Shown: positions 37,118 through 46,632, counted from the first letter of the stretch. The stretch is DNA of 64,000 nt from CTSoil-043 sp963821235 (GCA_963821235.1 CAWGCS010000001.1:620001-684000); one strand, 5' to 3'. Program-made: numbers and translations. Notes: generated by a model not told the origin, from the sequence alone.

Positions 37118-40069
37118 ATGGTTCTCGGATTCCTCTCCCGTTTCGTCGATTCCAACGACCGCGAAGTCAAGCGGATCCAGCCCCTCGTCGACGCCGCCAA
37201 CGCGCTCGAGCCGGACCTGAAGGGCGAGTCCGACGCCGAGATCCGGGCCCGCGCGAACGAGATCCGCGCCGAGCTCGCGGAGCTGCAGGCCACCTTCCGT
37301 CCGACGCAGGACGAGCTCGACCAGCCCGATCGGGAGCGCCGCCGCGACCTCGAGAAGGCCCGCCGCAAGGAAGAGAACGCGCGCCTCCAGGCGGCCATGG
37401 ACGACGTCCTGCCGGAGGTCTTCGCCTGCGCCCGCGAAGCGATGCGGCGGACGCTCGGGATGCGCCATTTCGACGTCCAGCTGATCGGCGGCGCGGTGCT
37501 CCACCAGGGCAAGATCGCCGAGATGAAGACGGGCGAGGGCAAGACCCTCGTCGCCCCGCTGGCGGCCATCCTCAACGGCCTGACCGGTCGTGGCGTCCAC
37601 ATCGTGACGGTGAACGACTACCTCGCCCGGCGCGACGCGCAGTGGATGGGGCCGATCTACCACTTCCTGGGGCTGTCGGTCGGGATCATCGTCCACGACA
37701 CGGCGTACGTCTTCGAGCCGGGCTATCCGACGACCGACGAGCGGCTCATCAACCTGCGCCCGGTGACCCGCCGCGAGGCGTACGCGGCCGACGTGACCTA
37801 CGGCACCAACAACGAGTACGGCTTCGACTACCTCCGCGACAACATGGTCACCGAGCTCGACCAGCGGGTGCAGCGCGAGCGCTACTTCGGGATCGTCGAC
37901 GAGGTCGACAACATCCTCATCGACGAGGCCCGGACGCCGCTCATCATCAGCGGCCAGGCCGAGGAGTCGGCCGACCTGTACTACACCTTCGCTCGCCTGG
38001 TCCCGAAGCTCCTGCCTCGCCCCGAGGGGGCCGAGGAGGGCGGCGACTACTTCGTCGACCTCAAGGACCGCGCCGTCTCCCCGACCGAGGAGGGCGTGGA
38101 CAAGATGGAGCGGCTCCTGGGGGTGCCCAACCTCTACGACGCCGACCCCCGGCTGGCCCGCCACTTCGAGCAGGCGCTTCGCGCCCATGCCCTCTACCGC
38201 CGCGACAAGGACTACCTCGTCAAGGAAGGCGAGATCGTCATCGTCGACGAGTTCACCGGCCGCCAGATGCCGGGTCGCCGCTGGAGCGAGGGGCTCCACC
38301 AGGCGATCGAGGCCAAGGAGGGCCTGCGCGTCCAGCGGGAGTCGGTGACGCTGGCGACGATCACCTTCCAGAACTACTTCCGCCTCTACGAGAAGCTGGC
38401 CGGCATGACCGGCACCGCGATGACCGAGGGCGAGGAGTTCCACAAGATCTACAGCCTCGAGGTCGTGGCCATCCCGACCAACGAGCCGATGATCCGGCAG
38501 GACGACGCCGACCTCGTCTTCCGCAACGAGAACGGCAAGTTCAGCGCCCTGATCGACGAGATCGAGGAGATGACGGCGGCCGGGCGGCCCGTCCTCGTCG
38601 GCACCGTCTCGGTGGAGAAGTCGGAGATCCTCGGCGAGCTGCTCCGGCGGCGCGGCGTGAAGCACGAGGTCCTGAACGCCAAGTTCCACGAGAAGGAGGC
38701 GGGGATCGTCGCCCAGGCGGGACGCGGCGGCGCGGTGACGATCGCCACGAACATGGCCGGCCGGGGGACCGACATCCAGCTCGGCGGCAACCCGGCCGGG
38801 CTCACCTCGGAGCTGCTCCACCAGCGAGGCATCAACCCGGCCGAGGTCGACCAGGCCACCCACGACGAGGTCTTCCGGGAGGCGAAGGCTCGCTGCGACG
38901 CCGAGCACGAAGTCGTGGTCGCAGCCGGCGGGCTGCACATCATCGGCACGGAGCGCCACGAGAGCCGGCGGATCGACAACCAGCTCCGCGGCCGCGCGGG
39001 CCGCCAGGGCGACCCCGGCTCGTCCCGCTTCTACCTGTCCCTCGAGGACGACCTGATGAAGCGGTTCGCCTCCGATCGGGTGGCGGGCCTCATGGAGCGC
39101 CTCGGCCTCGAGGACGACGTCGCCATCGAGTCGCGCCTGGTCAGCAAGACGATCGAGAGCGCCCAGAGCCGCGTCGAGGGCTTCAACTTCGACATCCGCA
39201 AGCGCGTCGTCGAGTTCGACGACGTCATCAACAAGCAGCGCGAGACGATCTACGCGGAGCGCGACAAGGTCCTCCACAACGAGGACCTCACCGACACGGT
39301 GCGGGCCTTCCTCGACGAGGAGATCGAGGCGCTCCTCGACCAGTTCTGTGCCGGCGAGCACACCGACGACTGGGGTATCGAGGGCCTGGCCCAGGCGCTC
39401 CGGGCGATGGGCCTCGACGGGCCCGGGACCTCCGAGGACGACCTCTGGGAGGTCGGCAGTCGCGACGCCCTGGCGACCCACCTGCGCGAGCTCGCCGATG
39501 CCCGCCTCGACGCGAAGGAGGCCGAGGTCGGCGAGGCCGACTGGGCCATGGTCGAGCGGCTGGTCCTCCTGCGCACCATCGACGCGCTGTGGGTCGAGCA
39601 CCTCACCGAGCTCGACGACATGCGGCGCGGCATCGGTCTCCGCGGCTATGCCCAGCAGGACCCGCTCAACGAGTTCAAGAAGGAGGCCTTCAGCCTCTAC
39701 GACCAGCTCGGGTCCCTCATCCGGCACCAGGTCGCGACGACCATCTTCCGGGTCCAGATCGTGAGGGAGCCGGCACAGCCGACGCCCGACGAGTCGCAGC
39801 TGGCGGCTAGCCTGGCGGCCGGCGCGACGGCGCTCGCCGCGGGCGGCCGGCGGCCGCGCCGGGAGCCCGCCGCCGCCTCGACGACGAGCGCCGGGGGCGT
39901 CACGGCGCGGGGACTCCCCAGCGGCCCGGCGATCCGGGCCATGCAGCAGCAGGTCGGCGACCGCGCCGCGGCGCCATCCGCCGGCGGCGGCCCGGGCGCC
40001 AAGCTGGGCCGCAACGACCCGTGCTACTGCGGATCGGGGCTCAAGTACAAGAAGTGTCACGGCCGGTGA
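37118..40069 (+). CDS. secA: Preprotein translocase ATPase SecA
   Basis: A 983-residue motor that drives unfolded proteins through SecYEG. Walker A MKTGEGKT is at residues 136-143 and the DEAD-like motif is DEVDNILIDEARTPLIIS. NMAGRGTDIQLGGNP and RQGDPGSSRFYLSLEDDLM mark the second nucleotide-binding fold. After an Ala-rich linker the protein ends in the SEC-C zinc motif DPCYCGSGLKYKKCHGR, which binds SecB or ribosomes elsewhere. It is followed by an overlapping YdcF-like gene. Confidence 0.97.
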   Translation: MVLGFLSRFVDSNDREVKRIQPLVDAANALEPDLKGESDAEIRARANEIRAELAELQATFRPTQDELDQPDRERRRDLEKARRKEENARLQAAMDDVLPEVFACAREAMRRTLGMRHFDVQLIGGAVLHQGKIAEMKTGEGKTLVAPLAAILNGLTGRGVHIVTVNDYLARRDAQWMGPIYHFLGLSVGIIVHDTAYVFEPGYPTTDERLINLRPVTRREAYAADVTYGTNNEYGFDYLRDNMVTELDQRVQRERYFGIVDEVDNILIDEARTPLIISGQAEESADLYYTFARLVPKLLPRPEGAEEGGDYFVDLKDRAVSPTEEGVDKMERLLGVPNLYDADPRLARHFEQALRAHALYRRDKDYLVKEGEIVIVDEFTGRQMPGRRWSEGLHQAIEAKEGLRVQRESVTLATITFQNYFRLYEKLAGMTGTAMTEGEEFHKIYSLEVVAIPTNEPMIRQDDADLVFRNENGKFSALIDEIEEMTAAGRPVLVGTVSVEKSEILGELLRRRGVKHEVLNAKFHEKEAGIVAQAGRGGAVTIATNMAGRGTDIQLGGNPAGLTSELLHQRGINPAEVDQATHDEVFREAKARCDAEHEVVVAAGGLHIIGTERHESRRIDNQLRGRAGRQGDPGSSRFYLSLEDDLMKRFASDRVAGLMERLGLEDDVAIESRLVSKTIESAQSRVEGFNFDIRKRVVEFDDVINKQRETIYAERDKVLHNEDLTDTVRAFLDEEIEALLDQFCAGEHTDDWGIEGLAQALRAMGLDGPGTSEDDLWEVGSRDALATHLRELADARLDAKEAEVGEADWAMVERLVLLRTIDALWVEHLTELDDMRRGIGLRGYAQQDPLNEFKKEAFSLYDQLGSLIRHQVATTIFRVQIVREPAQPTPDESQLAASLAAGATALAAGGRRPRREPAAASTTSAGGVTARGLPSGPAIRAMQQQVGDRAAAPSAGGGPGAKLGRNDPCYCGSGLKYKKCHGR

Positions 40070-40722
40070 GCGCCGCCGGCCGCCCGTCGGCCGGCCGTAC
40101 GCTCGCCGCGGTCGCGATCCTCGGCGTCCTGGGCGCGGCCGCCGTGACCGCCTACGCCACCGTGCGCATCTGGCAGCGCGGCGAGGTGGACGAGGCCGCC
40201 CAGGTCGGGACCGCCGACGCGATCGTCGTCCTCGGCGCGGCCCAGTACGACGGGCGTCCGTCCGCGGTCCTCAAGGCGCGGGTCGATCACGCCGTCGCCC
40301 TGTGGCGGGAGGGCCGCGCCCCCGTCCTGGTCATGACCGGCGGCGGACGCGAGGGCGACCGGACGACCGAGGCGGCCACGGCGCGCGACTACGCGATCTC
40401 GCAGGGCGTGCCGCGCGAGGCCGTCCTCATGGAGGACCAGGGCCGCTCCACGCAGGAGTCGCTCGAGGCCGTGGACAGGATCCTCCGCGCGCGCGGGGCG
40501 GGGCCGACCCTCTTCGTCTCGGACCGGATGCACATGCTGCGGGTGCTCCGGATCGCCAAGGACCTGGGGATCGACGCCCACGGCTCGCCGGCGACCGACT
40601 CGCCCTCCGACAGCACGGTGGAGCGCCGGCTCGACGCCGCGCTCCACGAGCTGGGCGCGCTGGCCTGGTACGGCATCGTCGGCCGTCCGACGCCGGAGCT
40701 GTCGGCAGCCACCAGCCCCTGA
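40066..40722 (+). CDS. YdcF/DUF218-family membrane protein
   Basis: A 218-residue protein with one N-terminal transmembrane helix (TLAAVAILGVLGAAAVTAYATVRIW) and a DUF218 domain. The conserved segments are ADAIVVLGAAQYDGRPSAVLKARVDHAVALW, VLVMTGGGREGDRTTEAATARDYAI, EDQGRSTQESLEAV and VSDRMHMLRVLRIAKDLGI. Family members (SanA, ElyC, YdcF) act in envelope maturation. The GTG start overlaps the secA stop. Confidence 0.85.
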   Translation: MSAAGRPSAGRTLAAVAILGVLGAAAVTAYATVRIWQRGEVDEAAQVGTADAIVVLGAAQYDGRPSAVLKARVDHAVALWREGRAPVLVMTGGGREGDRTTEAATARDYAISQGVPREAVLMEDQGRSTQESLEAVDRILRARGAGPTLFVSDRMHMLRVLRIAKDLGIDAHGSPATDSPSDSTVERRLDAALHELGALAWYGIVGRPTPELSAATSP

Positions 40723-40838
40723 GGGCGGGCGGGGCTGCGTCCCGGCCCCCCACGGCTCCTGCGACCGCCGTCGTCAATGGCCGTCCCGGCGCCGCGGCAG
40801 CGGTGGTCAAGGGCCGTCGCCGGGCTGAAAACTCCCTC

Positions 40839-40867
40839 TTGGCCGGTCGAAGTTCCGCGCCTATACT
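40839..40867 (+). promoter_or_regulatory. Promoter of the Cys-rich gene and prfB
   Basis: TTGGCC (40839-40844) and TATACT (40862-40867) are separated by exactly 17 bases. This is the best consensus-like promoter in the window. The predicted start of transcription coincides with ATG 40875. Confidence 0.75.
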
Positions 40868-40967
40868 CCAACCGATGCTGCGCACGCATGCGGCGAGCGC
40901 ACCCGGTGACCCCAGCTGTCGGGCCGCCGCTTCGCCGCACGCCGAAACCCGTCGAAGCGAGGGAGTC

Positions 40968-41192
40968 GTGAAGCAGGTCGAGGACGCCACCTTCGTCGAT
41001 CTCATCGCGTGCGAGCGCGACTGCCGCTCCTGCAGCTACGCCGCCGCCCTCGACTGCGACGGCAACTGCGGCGTCTGCCCGCACAACGGCTACTGCCCCT
41101 GCGTGAACCCCGTCGTCGCCCGCAGCAAGACAGCGCTCCGGCTGATCGAGCTGCGGCCGATCCTGCTCCAGGACGCGCGAGGCCGGATCTAG
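40968..41192 (+). CDS. Small cysteine-rich protein of unknown function
   Basis: A 74-residue protein with eight cysteines packed into about 40 residues (ACERDCRSC, then LDCDGNCGVC, then YCPCVNP). The spacing suggests a zinc or iron-sulfur site rather than disulfides in the cytoplasm. I prefer the GTG at 40968, preceded by GAGGGAG at 5 bases. The in-frame ATG at 40875 would add 31 residues and fits a leaderless mRNA from the promoter just upstream. The stop abuts the prfB start, so the two are probably translated together. Not recognised. Confidence 0.7.
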   Translation: MKQVEDATFVDLIACERDCRSCSYAAALDCDGNCGVCPHNGYCPCVNPVVARSKTALRLIELRPILLQDARGRI

Positions 41193-42315
41193 GTGGATCG
41201 GGCCGAGCTTCGCGACCTCGTCGAGCGGATCCGCGCGACCTCGGGGCGTCTTTGACCTCGCCGCTCGCGAATCCCGGCTCGCCGATCTCGAGGCCCTGAC
41301 CGCGGGGCCGAGCTTCTGGGACGACCAGCAGCATGCCCAGAAGGTCCTTCGCGAGGCCGACGGCCTGCGCACGGAGGTCGAGCTGTGGCGCGATCTCGAG
41401 GCCCGCGCGACGAGCCTCGACGAGCTCTACGACCTCGCCTCGGAGGTCGACGACGCGGAGATGCTGGCCGAGATCGAGCGCGACGTGGCCGGCCTGCGGA
41501 CGACCTACGAGCACGAGCGGACCGCCCTCCTCTTCTCCGGCGAGTACGACCGCGGCGGGGCCATCATCTCGATCAGCGCGGGCGCGGGCGGCACCGAGGC
41601 GACCGACTGGGCGGAGATGCTGCTCCGGATGTACCTCCGCTGGGCCGAGCGACATCGCTTCCGGACCGAGGTCGTCGACCAGACGGAGGGCGAGCAGACC
41701 GGGCTCAAGAGCGTCACGGTCGAGGTCGACGGCCGCCGCGCCTACGGCTGGCTGCGCGCCGAGCGGGGCGTCCACCGGCTCGTCCGGATCAGCCCCTACG
41801 ACGCCCAGAAGCGGCGCCAGACGACGTTCGCCCTCGTCGAGGTCCTGCCCGAGGTGGACGACGACGTCGAGATCGAGCTCGACTGGGACGAGGTCCGGGT
41901 CGACACGTTCCGCAGCCAGGGCGCCGGCGGCCAGCACGTCAACAAGACCGACTCGGCCGTGCGCCTGACCCACCTCCCGACGGGGATCGTGGCCCAGAGC
42001 CAGAACGAGCGGTCGCAGACCCAGAACAAGGAGACGGCCGTCAAGGTCCTCAAGGCGCGGCTCCTGGAGCGCGCCCTCGAGGAGAAGGAGCTCGAGATCC
42101 GCCGCCTCAAGGGCGAGCACGTGGAGGCCGGCTGGGGAAACCAGATCCGCAGCTACGTCCTCCACCCCTACCAGATGGTCAAGGACCACCGGACCGGCCA
42201 GGAGACCTCCAACACGGCGGCGATCCTCGACGGCGACCTCGACGTCTTCATGCAGGCCGAGCTCGAGCGGGAGGCGACCGGGGCGCCGCTTGCGGGCGCG
42301 ATCGAGCCGGCGTGA
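41193..42315 (+). CDS. prfB: Peptide chain release factor 2, with programmed +1 frameshift
   Basis: A 373-residue release factor for UGA and UAA. The GTG start opens a 20-codon frame ending in CTT TGA C (TGA at 41253-41255) with a GGGG Shine-Dalgarno-like element 3 bases before CTT. This is the classic RF2 autoregulatory slip; the product continues in the +1 frame from 41254. The catalytic GGQ is at residues 245-247. The stop-codon tripeptide is Ser200-Pro-Tyr202 rather than SPF. The start directly follows the stop of the Cys-rich gene. Confidence 0.96.
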
Positions 42316-43286
42316 CCTCGATCGGCGGCGGGACGCCGATCGGCGGCGGGATCCGCGTCCGGCCGGCCGGTCGAGACGACCTGCCTGCCTGCGCCGACGT
42401 CTGGCGGGCCGGCCTGGACGGCTACGGGCTCCGGGTCGGCCGGGCGCCGATGATCGCCGCCCCCGGACCCCTCGTCGCCCTCCTCGACCACCTCCGGACC
42501 ACCGATCCGGAGCGCTTCCTCGTCGCCGCGAGGGAGGACGAGGGCGGCGGTCGCGTCGTCGCCTTCGCCTCGGCCGTGCGGCGGGCCCACGTCTGGTTCC
42601 TGTCGATGCTGTTCGTCCACCCCGATGAGCAGGCCCGGGGCCTGGGTCGGGCGCTGCTCGACGCGGTCCTGCCCGCGCCCGGCGACGCCGCGACCCTGGC
42701 AACCTGCACCGACGCCGCGCAGCCGGTCTCCAACGCGCTGTACGCGCGGCACGGCATCGTGCCCCGCGTCCCGGTCCTCGAGCTGGTGGGGCGGCCGGAC
42801 GGCCGCCCGCTCCCCTCGCTGCCCGCCGACGTGCGGGCCGTGCCGTTCGAGGTGCTGTCCGCCGGGTCGTCCGACGGCCCAGGGCCGCGTCACCTGGCCG
42901 CGGCCCTGGCGACCCTCGACGTGGCCCTCCTCGGCTACGCCCATCCGGAGGACCACGCCTATCTCGGGGCGGCGGGCCGCCTCGGGTACCTCTACGAATT
43001 GGGCGACGGTACGGTGCTCGGGTACGGCTACACCTCGCCGGTCGGGCGCCTCGGGCCGGTCGCCGTCCGCGACGACGCCCTCTTCCCCGGCGTGCTCGGC
43101 CACCTCATGGGGGCGGTGACGCCGGCCGGGGCCTTCTCGGCGTGGGTCCCGGGGGCCGCCGGGCCGGCTGTCACGGCGCTCCTCGGGGCCGGCCTGCGGC
43201 TCGAGGACTTCCCGGCCCTCCTGTGCTGGGACCGCCCGTTCGCCGACTTCGGGCGCTACCTGCCGATCACGCTCGCCGTCCTGTGA
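42312..43286 (+). CDS. GNAT-type N-acetyltransferase with second degenerate half
   Basis: A 324-residue protein. The first half is a GNAT domain: VRPAGRDDLPACADVWRAGL, then the acetyl-CoA motif WFLSMLFVHPDEQARGLGRALLDAVLP, then NALYARHGIV. The second half (about residues 180-324) has GNAT-like strands such as YLYELGDGTVLGYGYTSPVGRLGPVAVRDDALF but lacks the R/QxxGxG/A loop, so it is probably a structural repeat. The GTG start overlaps the prfB stop. The acceptor substrate is unknown. Confidence 0.75.
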   Translation: MTSIGGGTPIGGGIRVRPAGRDDLPACADVWRAGLDGYGLRVGRAPMIAAPGPLVALLDHLRTTDPERFLVAAREDEGGGRVVAFASAVRRAHVWFLSMLFVHPDEQARGLGRALLDAVLPAPGDAATLATCTDAAQPVSNALYARHGIVPRVPVLELVGRPDGRPLPSLPADVRAVPFEVLSAGSSDGPGPRHLAAALATLDVALLGYAHPEDHAYLGAAGRLGYLYELGDGTVLGYGYTSPVGRLGPVAVRDDALFPGVLGHLMGAVTPAGAFSAWVPGAAGPAVTALLGAGLRLEDFPALLCWDRPFADFGRYLPITLAVL

Positions 43287-43315
43287 GGGCGGTCTCCGCC
43301 CGGCCGCGGCCGTCG

Positions 43316-43369
43316 GCGAGGTCCGCCCCTCCGGCGAGATCCGCCACTCCAGCGAGGTCCGCCCCGTCG
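43316..43369. repeat. Three 18-base tandem repeats upstream of ftsE
   Basis: Units at 43316-43333, 43334-43351 and 43352-43369 share GCGAG(G/A)TCCGCC and differ at four or five positions. They occupy the short gap before the ftsE -10 box, so they could bind a regulator; equally they could be neutral duplication. Confidence 0.7.
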
Positions 43370-43406
43370 GCAGCACCCGGGCCGCGGTGGTAGCCTCGGG
43401 CGGATC

Positions 43407-44177
43407 GTGACGAGCGCCGCCCTCCCCCCGACGGCCGCCGCTCCCGCCGCCGGCAGCGACACGGCGCCGGGAGCGGGGACGGCCGCGCGCGCGGTCCTGG
43501 CCCTCCGCGGCGTCGGGAAGACCTACCCCAACGGCAAGGTCGCCCTCCGCGACATCGACCTGGCCCTCGGCGAGGGTGAGTTCGTCTTCCTGGTCGGCCC
43601 GTCGGGGGCCGGCAAGTCCACGCTCCTCCGGCTCCTCATCCGCGACGAGCTGCCGACCGCCGGCGAGCTCATCGTGGACGGCCAGGACCTCCTCCGCGTG
43701 CCCCGACGCCGGGTGCCCGAGCTCCGCCGCCGGATCGGCATCGTCTTCCAGGACTTCAAGCTGCTGCCGACGCGAACGGTGCGCGAGAACGTCGCCTTCG
43801 CCCTGGAGGTCACCGGGACCCCGCGGGGGCGGATCGGGCCGGCCGTCGACCGCGCCCTCGCCGTCGTGGGCCTCAGCCCCCAGGCCGAGCAGCTTCCCAC
43901 GACCCTCTCCGGCGGCGAGCAGCAGCGGACGGCGATCGCCCGGGCCCTCGTCCACGATCCGCGCCTGATCATCGCCGACGAGCCGACGGGCAACCTCGAT
44001 CCCCTGATCTCGTGGGAGATCATCCAGCTGCTCCTCCGCATCAACGAGCTCGGCGTCACCGTCCTCATGGCGACCCACAACGCCGATGTCGTGACCTCGC
44101 TCCGGCGGCGCGTCGTCGCCCTGGAGGAAGGCCGGATCGTCCGCGACGGGGTCGGCGGCTACCACCGCGAGGATTGA
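43407..44177 (+). CDS. ftsE: Cell-division ABC ATPase FtsE
   Basis: A 256-residue ATPase with Walker A GPSGAGKST (residues 64-72), signature LSGGEQQRTAIARAL and Walker B LIIADEPTGNLDP. It works with FtsX to activate septal or elongation-linked peptidoglycan hydrolases. About 30 Ala/Pro-rich residues precede the usual FtsE start. No internal start with a ribosome binding site was found. TAGCCT (43391-43396) lies 10 bases before the GTG, without Shine-Dalgarno, suggesting a leaderless transcript. Confidence 0.93.
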   Translation: MTSAALPPTAAAPAAGSDTAPGAGTAARAVLALRGVGKTYPNGKVALRDIDLALGEGEFVFLVGPSGAGKSTLLRLLIRDELPTAGELIVDGQDLLRVPRRRVPELRRRIGIVFQDFKLLPTRTVRENVAFALEVTGTPRGRIGPAVDRALAVVGLSPQAEQLPTTLSGGEQQRTAIARALVHDPRLIIADEPTGNLDPLISWEIIQLLLRINELGVTVLMATHNADVVTSLRRRVVALEEGRIVRDGVGGYHRED

Positions 44178-44187
44178 GGAGCGCGAC

Positions 44188-45108
44188 CTGACCGCGATCG
44201 TCGGCTTCCCCCGCTTCCTGGCCTTCAGCATCGGTCGCGCGCTGCAGGGGATCCGGCGCAACGCGCTCATGAGCCTCGCCGCCATCGCGACGATGCTCCT
44301 GATGCTCCTCCTCCTGGCGGGTTTCTGGCTCCTCCAGGCGGGCCTCGTGGCCGGCGTCGCCTACGTCGAGGAGAAGGTCGAGATCGTGGCCGACCTGCGC
44401 GACGTCGCCGGGGCAGACCCCGTGCTGGCCGTCCAGGCGCAGGCGCTCGCGGCCGAGGTGGCCGCCCTCCCCGAGGTCCGGACGGTGCGCTACGTCTCCA
44501 AGGAGGAGGCCCTGGCCCGCTTCCGGCAGCGCCTGCGGGAACGGAACCAGGTGGACCTCACCGGGTACCTCGACCGCAACCCGCTGCCGGCCAGCCTGGA
44601 GGTCAGCCTCGTCGACCCCCGGGAGTACCAGCCGGTGGTGGACCTGCTCTCGTCGCACGAGGAGGTCGTCGAGGACGTCGTCGAGGTCCAGCAGCTCATC
44701 CAGCGCCTGACGTCGGTGACGGACGTCCTGCGGACCGGCGGCTTCGTGGTCCTCGTCCTGGTGGGCTTCGTCGTGCTCTTCATCATCGTGAACACGATCC
44801 GGCTCGCCGTGGTCGCCCGCCGCGAGGAGATCGAGATCATGCGGCTCGTCGGCGCCTCCGACGCCTTCATCCGCTGGCCGTTCATCTTCGAGGGGGCCAT
44901 CGTCGGGCTCCTGGGGGCGGCCCTCGCGCTCGGCATCCTGGCCCTCCTGGCGCCCCCGGTCAGCGAGCTCATGTACGGCTTCTTCCGGGTCCTGCCGCTG
45001 CAGCTCGGGACGCTGGCCCGCGACGTCGTGCTCCTGGTGGGGGGAACGGGCCTCGGGGTCGGCGTCCTCGGCTCCTGGATCTCCGTGCGGAGCTACCTGA
45101 CGAAGTAG
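44188..45108 (+). CDS. ftsX: Cell-division protein FtsX, probable CTG start
   Basis: A 306-residue FtsX with the conserved N-terminal ALQGIRRNALMSLAAIATM, a first transmembrane helix, the extracytoplasmic domain with VAALPEVRTVRYVSKEEALARFR, and three C-terminal helices (including VVLVLVGFVVLFIIVNTIRLAVVARREEIEIMRLVGAS). The family N-terminus lies upstream of the first ATG (44269). The only start that includes it and has a ribosome binding site is CTG 44188, with GAGGAG exactly 6 bases before. ftsE ends 10 bases upstream. Confidence 0.92.
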   Translation: MTAIVGFPRFLAFSIGRALQGIRRNALMSLAAIATMLLMLLLLAGFWLLQAGLVAGVAYVEEKVEIVADLRDVAGADPVLAVQAQALAAEVAALPEVRTVRYVSKEEALARFRQRLRERNQVDLTGYLDRNPLPASLEVSLVDPREYQPVVDLLSSHEEVVEDVVEVQQLIQRLTSVTDVLRTGGFVVLVLVGFVVLFIIVNTIRLAVVARREEIEIMRLVGASDAFIRWPFIFEGAIVGLLGAALALGILALLAPPVSELMYGFFRVLPLQLGTLARDVVLLVGGTGLGVGVLGSWISVRSYLTK

Positions 45109-45255
45109 CCAGCCGGACCGGGTCGGCCGGCCGACGTTGGCGGCGGATCCAGTCCCAGGCACCCGGGCGACCGGCGCCCGAGGGCCCGTGGCCGACGGCC
45201 GATGTACGCTTCACCCTCGCGCCGACCGGCGCGCCGCACCCCCCAGGATCCGCCG

Positions 45256-46632
45256 ATGATCGAACCACAGGACCGCCAGCCGGGTGCGCCTGCCCAGGCT
45301 CCCGCCGCCGAGCTGCCGGCTGGCCAGCCGGCCCCGGCCCCCACCGCCGGGAACCCGGCCCGCCGGCGGATCGGGTCGCTGCAGGTCGCGATCGTCGTCG
45401 TCGCCATGCTGGCCGGCAGCGCCCTCTTCCTGTCCGGCTTCTCGCTGGGCGCCCGCACCGCGACCACCCCGGGGACCCCGGCGGCCGAGGCAGACCTGTT
45501 CGCCCCGTTCTGGGACGTCTACGAGTCGATCACCAAGAGCTACGTCGGCGAGATCGATCGCCAGAAGCTCGTCCAGGGCGCCATCGACGGGATGATCGGG
45601 GCGCTCGACGACCCGTACTCCTCGTACATGAGCCCGGAAGAGCTCCAGAAGGCCCGCGAGGACGTCGCCGGCGAGTTCTCGGGGATCGGCGCGGAGGTGA
45701 CCGCGCGTTCCACCGACGCCGGCGCGGCGACCTGCGCCACCATCGGCCCGACCTGCCGGATGGTCGTCGTCTCGCCGATCGACGGCTCCCCGGCGCAGCA
45801 TGCCGGCGTGCTGGCGGGCGACGTCCTGACCGCGGTCGACGGGACGCCCGTGGACGGCCTGACGCTCGACGCGGCGATCGCGCGGATCCGCGGGCCCAAG
45901 GGGACGTCGGTCGTCATCACGCTGGTCCGCGGCGACGGCCCGCCGTTCGACCTGACGATCGTCCGGGACACCATCGTCCAGCGCCAGGTGGAGGTCCGCG
46001 AGCTGGCCGGCGGGACGGTGACCTACCTGAGGATCGCGGGCTTCTCCGACAACGCGGCGCGGCAGCTGGAGACGGCCCTCCGGGCCGCCCGCGAGGCAGG
46101 CGTCGGCAAGTTCATCGTCGACCTCCGCGACAACCCGGGCGGCTACGTCACGGCCGCGCGATCGATCGCCAGCCAGTTCATCGGTCAGGGACCGATCTTC
46201 TGGGAGGAGGCCGCCGACGGGACCCAGGTGGAGACCGACGCCGAGCCCGGCGGGGCGGCGACCGATCCCGGGATCCGGGTGGCGGTCCTGGTCAACGGCG
46301 GCAGCGCCTCCGCGAGCGAGATCGTGGCCGGCGCGCTCCAGGACACGAAGCGGGCGACACTCGTCGGCGAGACGACGTTCGGCAAGGGCACGATCCAGCA
46401 GTGGGTGGACCTCACGGCCGAGTCGGGCGGCTTCCGCCTCACGATCGCCAAGTGGCTGACACCCGACAAGCGCTGGATCCACCACACGGGCCTGACCCCC
46501 GACGTCGTCGTCCCGACCGCGAGCGCGGGGGCCGGCGAGCCGGGCTCGACGGGCGATCCCTATGTCGACGCCGCGCTCGACGTCCTCGACGCGGCGACGG
46601 GCTCGACGGTCGTCCAGCTCCGCGCGGCGTAG
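45256..46632 (+). CDS. ctpA: C-terminal processing peptidase (S41)
   Basis: A 458-residue membrane-anchored serine protease. A Pro/Ala-rich cytoplasmic lead of 40 residues is followed by a transmembrane helix (LQVAIVVVAMLAGSALFLSGF), a PDZ domain with VVSPIDGSPAQHAGVLAGDVLTAVDG, and the S41 core. Likely catalytic residues are Ser350 in VNGGSASASEI and Lys377 in GETTFGKGTI. It lies downstream of ftsEX, an order seen in many Gram-positive genomes. ATG 45256 follows AGGATCC; an in-frame start at 45202 is less likely. Confidence 0.94.
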   Translation: MIEPQDRQPGAPAQAPAAELPAGQPAPAPTAGNPARRRIGSLQVAIVVVAMLAGSALFLSGFSLGARTATTPGTPAAEADLFAPFWDVYESITKSYVGEIDRQKLVQGAIDGMIGALDDPYSSYMSPEELQKAREDVAGEFSGIGAEVTARSTDAGAATCATIGPTCRMVVVSPIDGSPAQHAGVLAGDVLTAVDGTPVDGLTLDAAIARIRGPKGTSVVITLVRGDGPPFDLTIVRDTIVQRQVEVRELAGGTVTYLRIAGFSDNAARQLETALRAAREAGVGKFIVDLRDNPGGYVTAARSIASQFIGQGPIFWEEAADGTQVETDAEPGGAATDPGIRVAVLVNGGSASASEIVAGALQDTKRATLVGETTFGKGTIQQWVDLTAESGGFRLTIAKWLTPDKRWIHHTGLTPDVVVPTASAGAGEPGSTGDPYVDAALDVLDAATGSTVVQLRAA

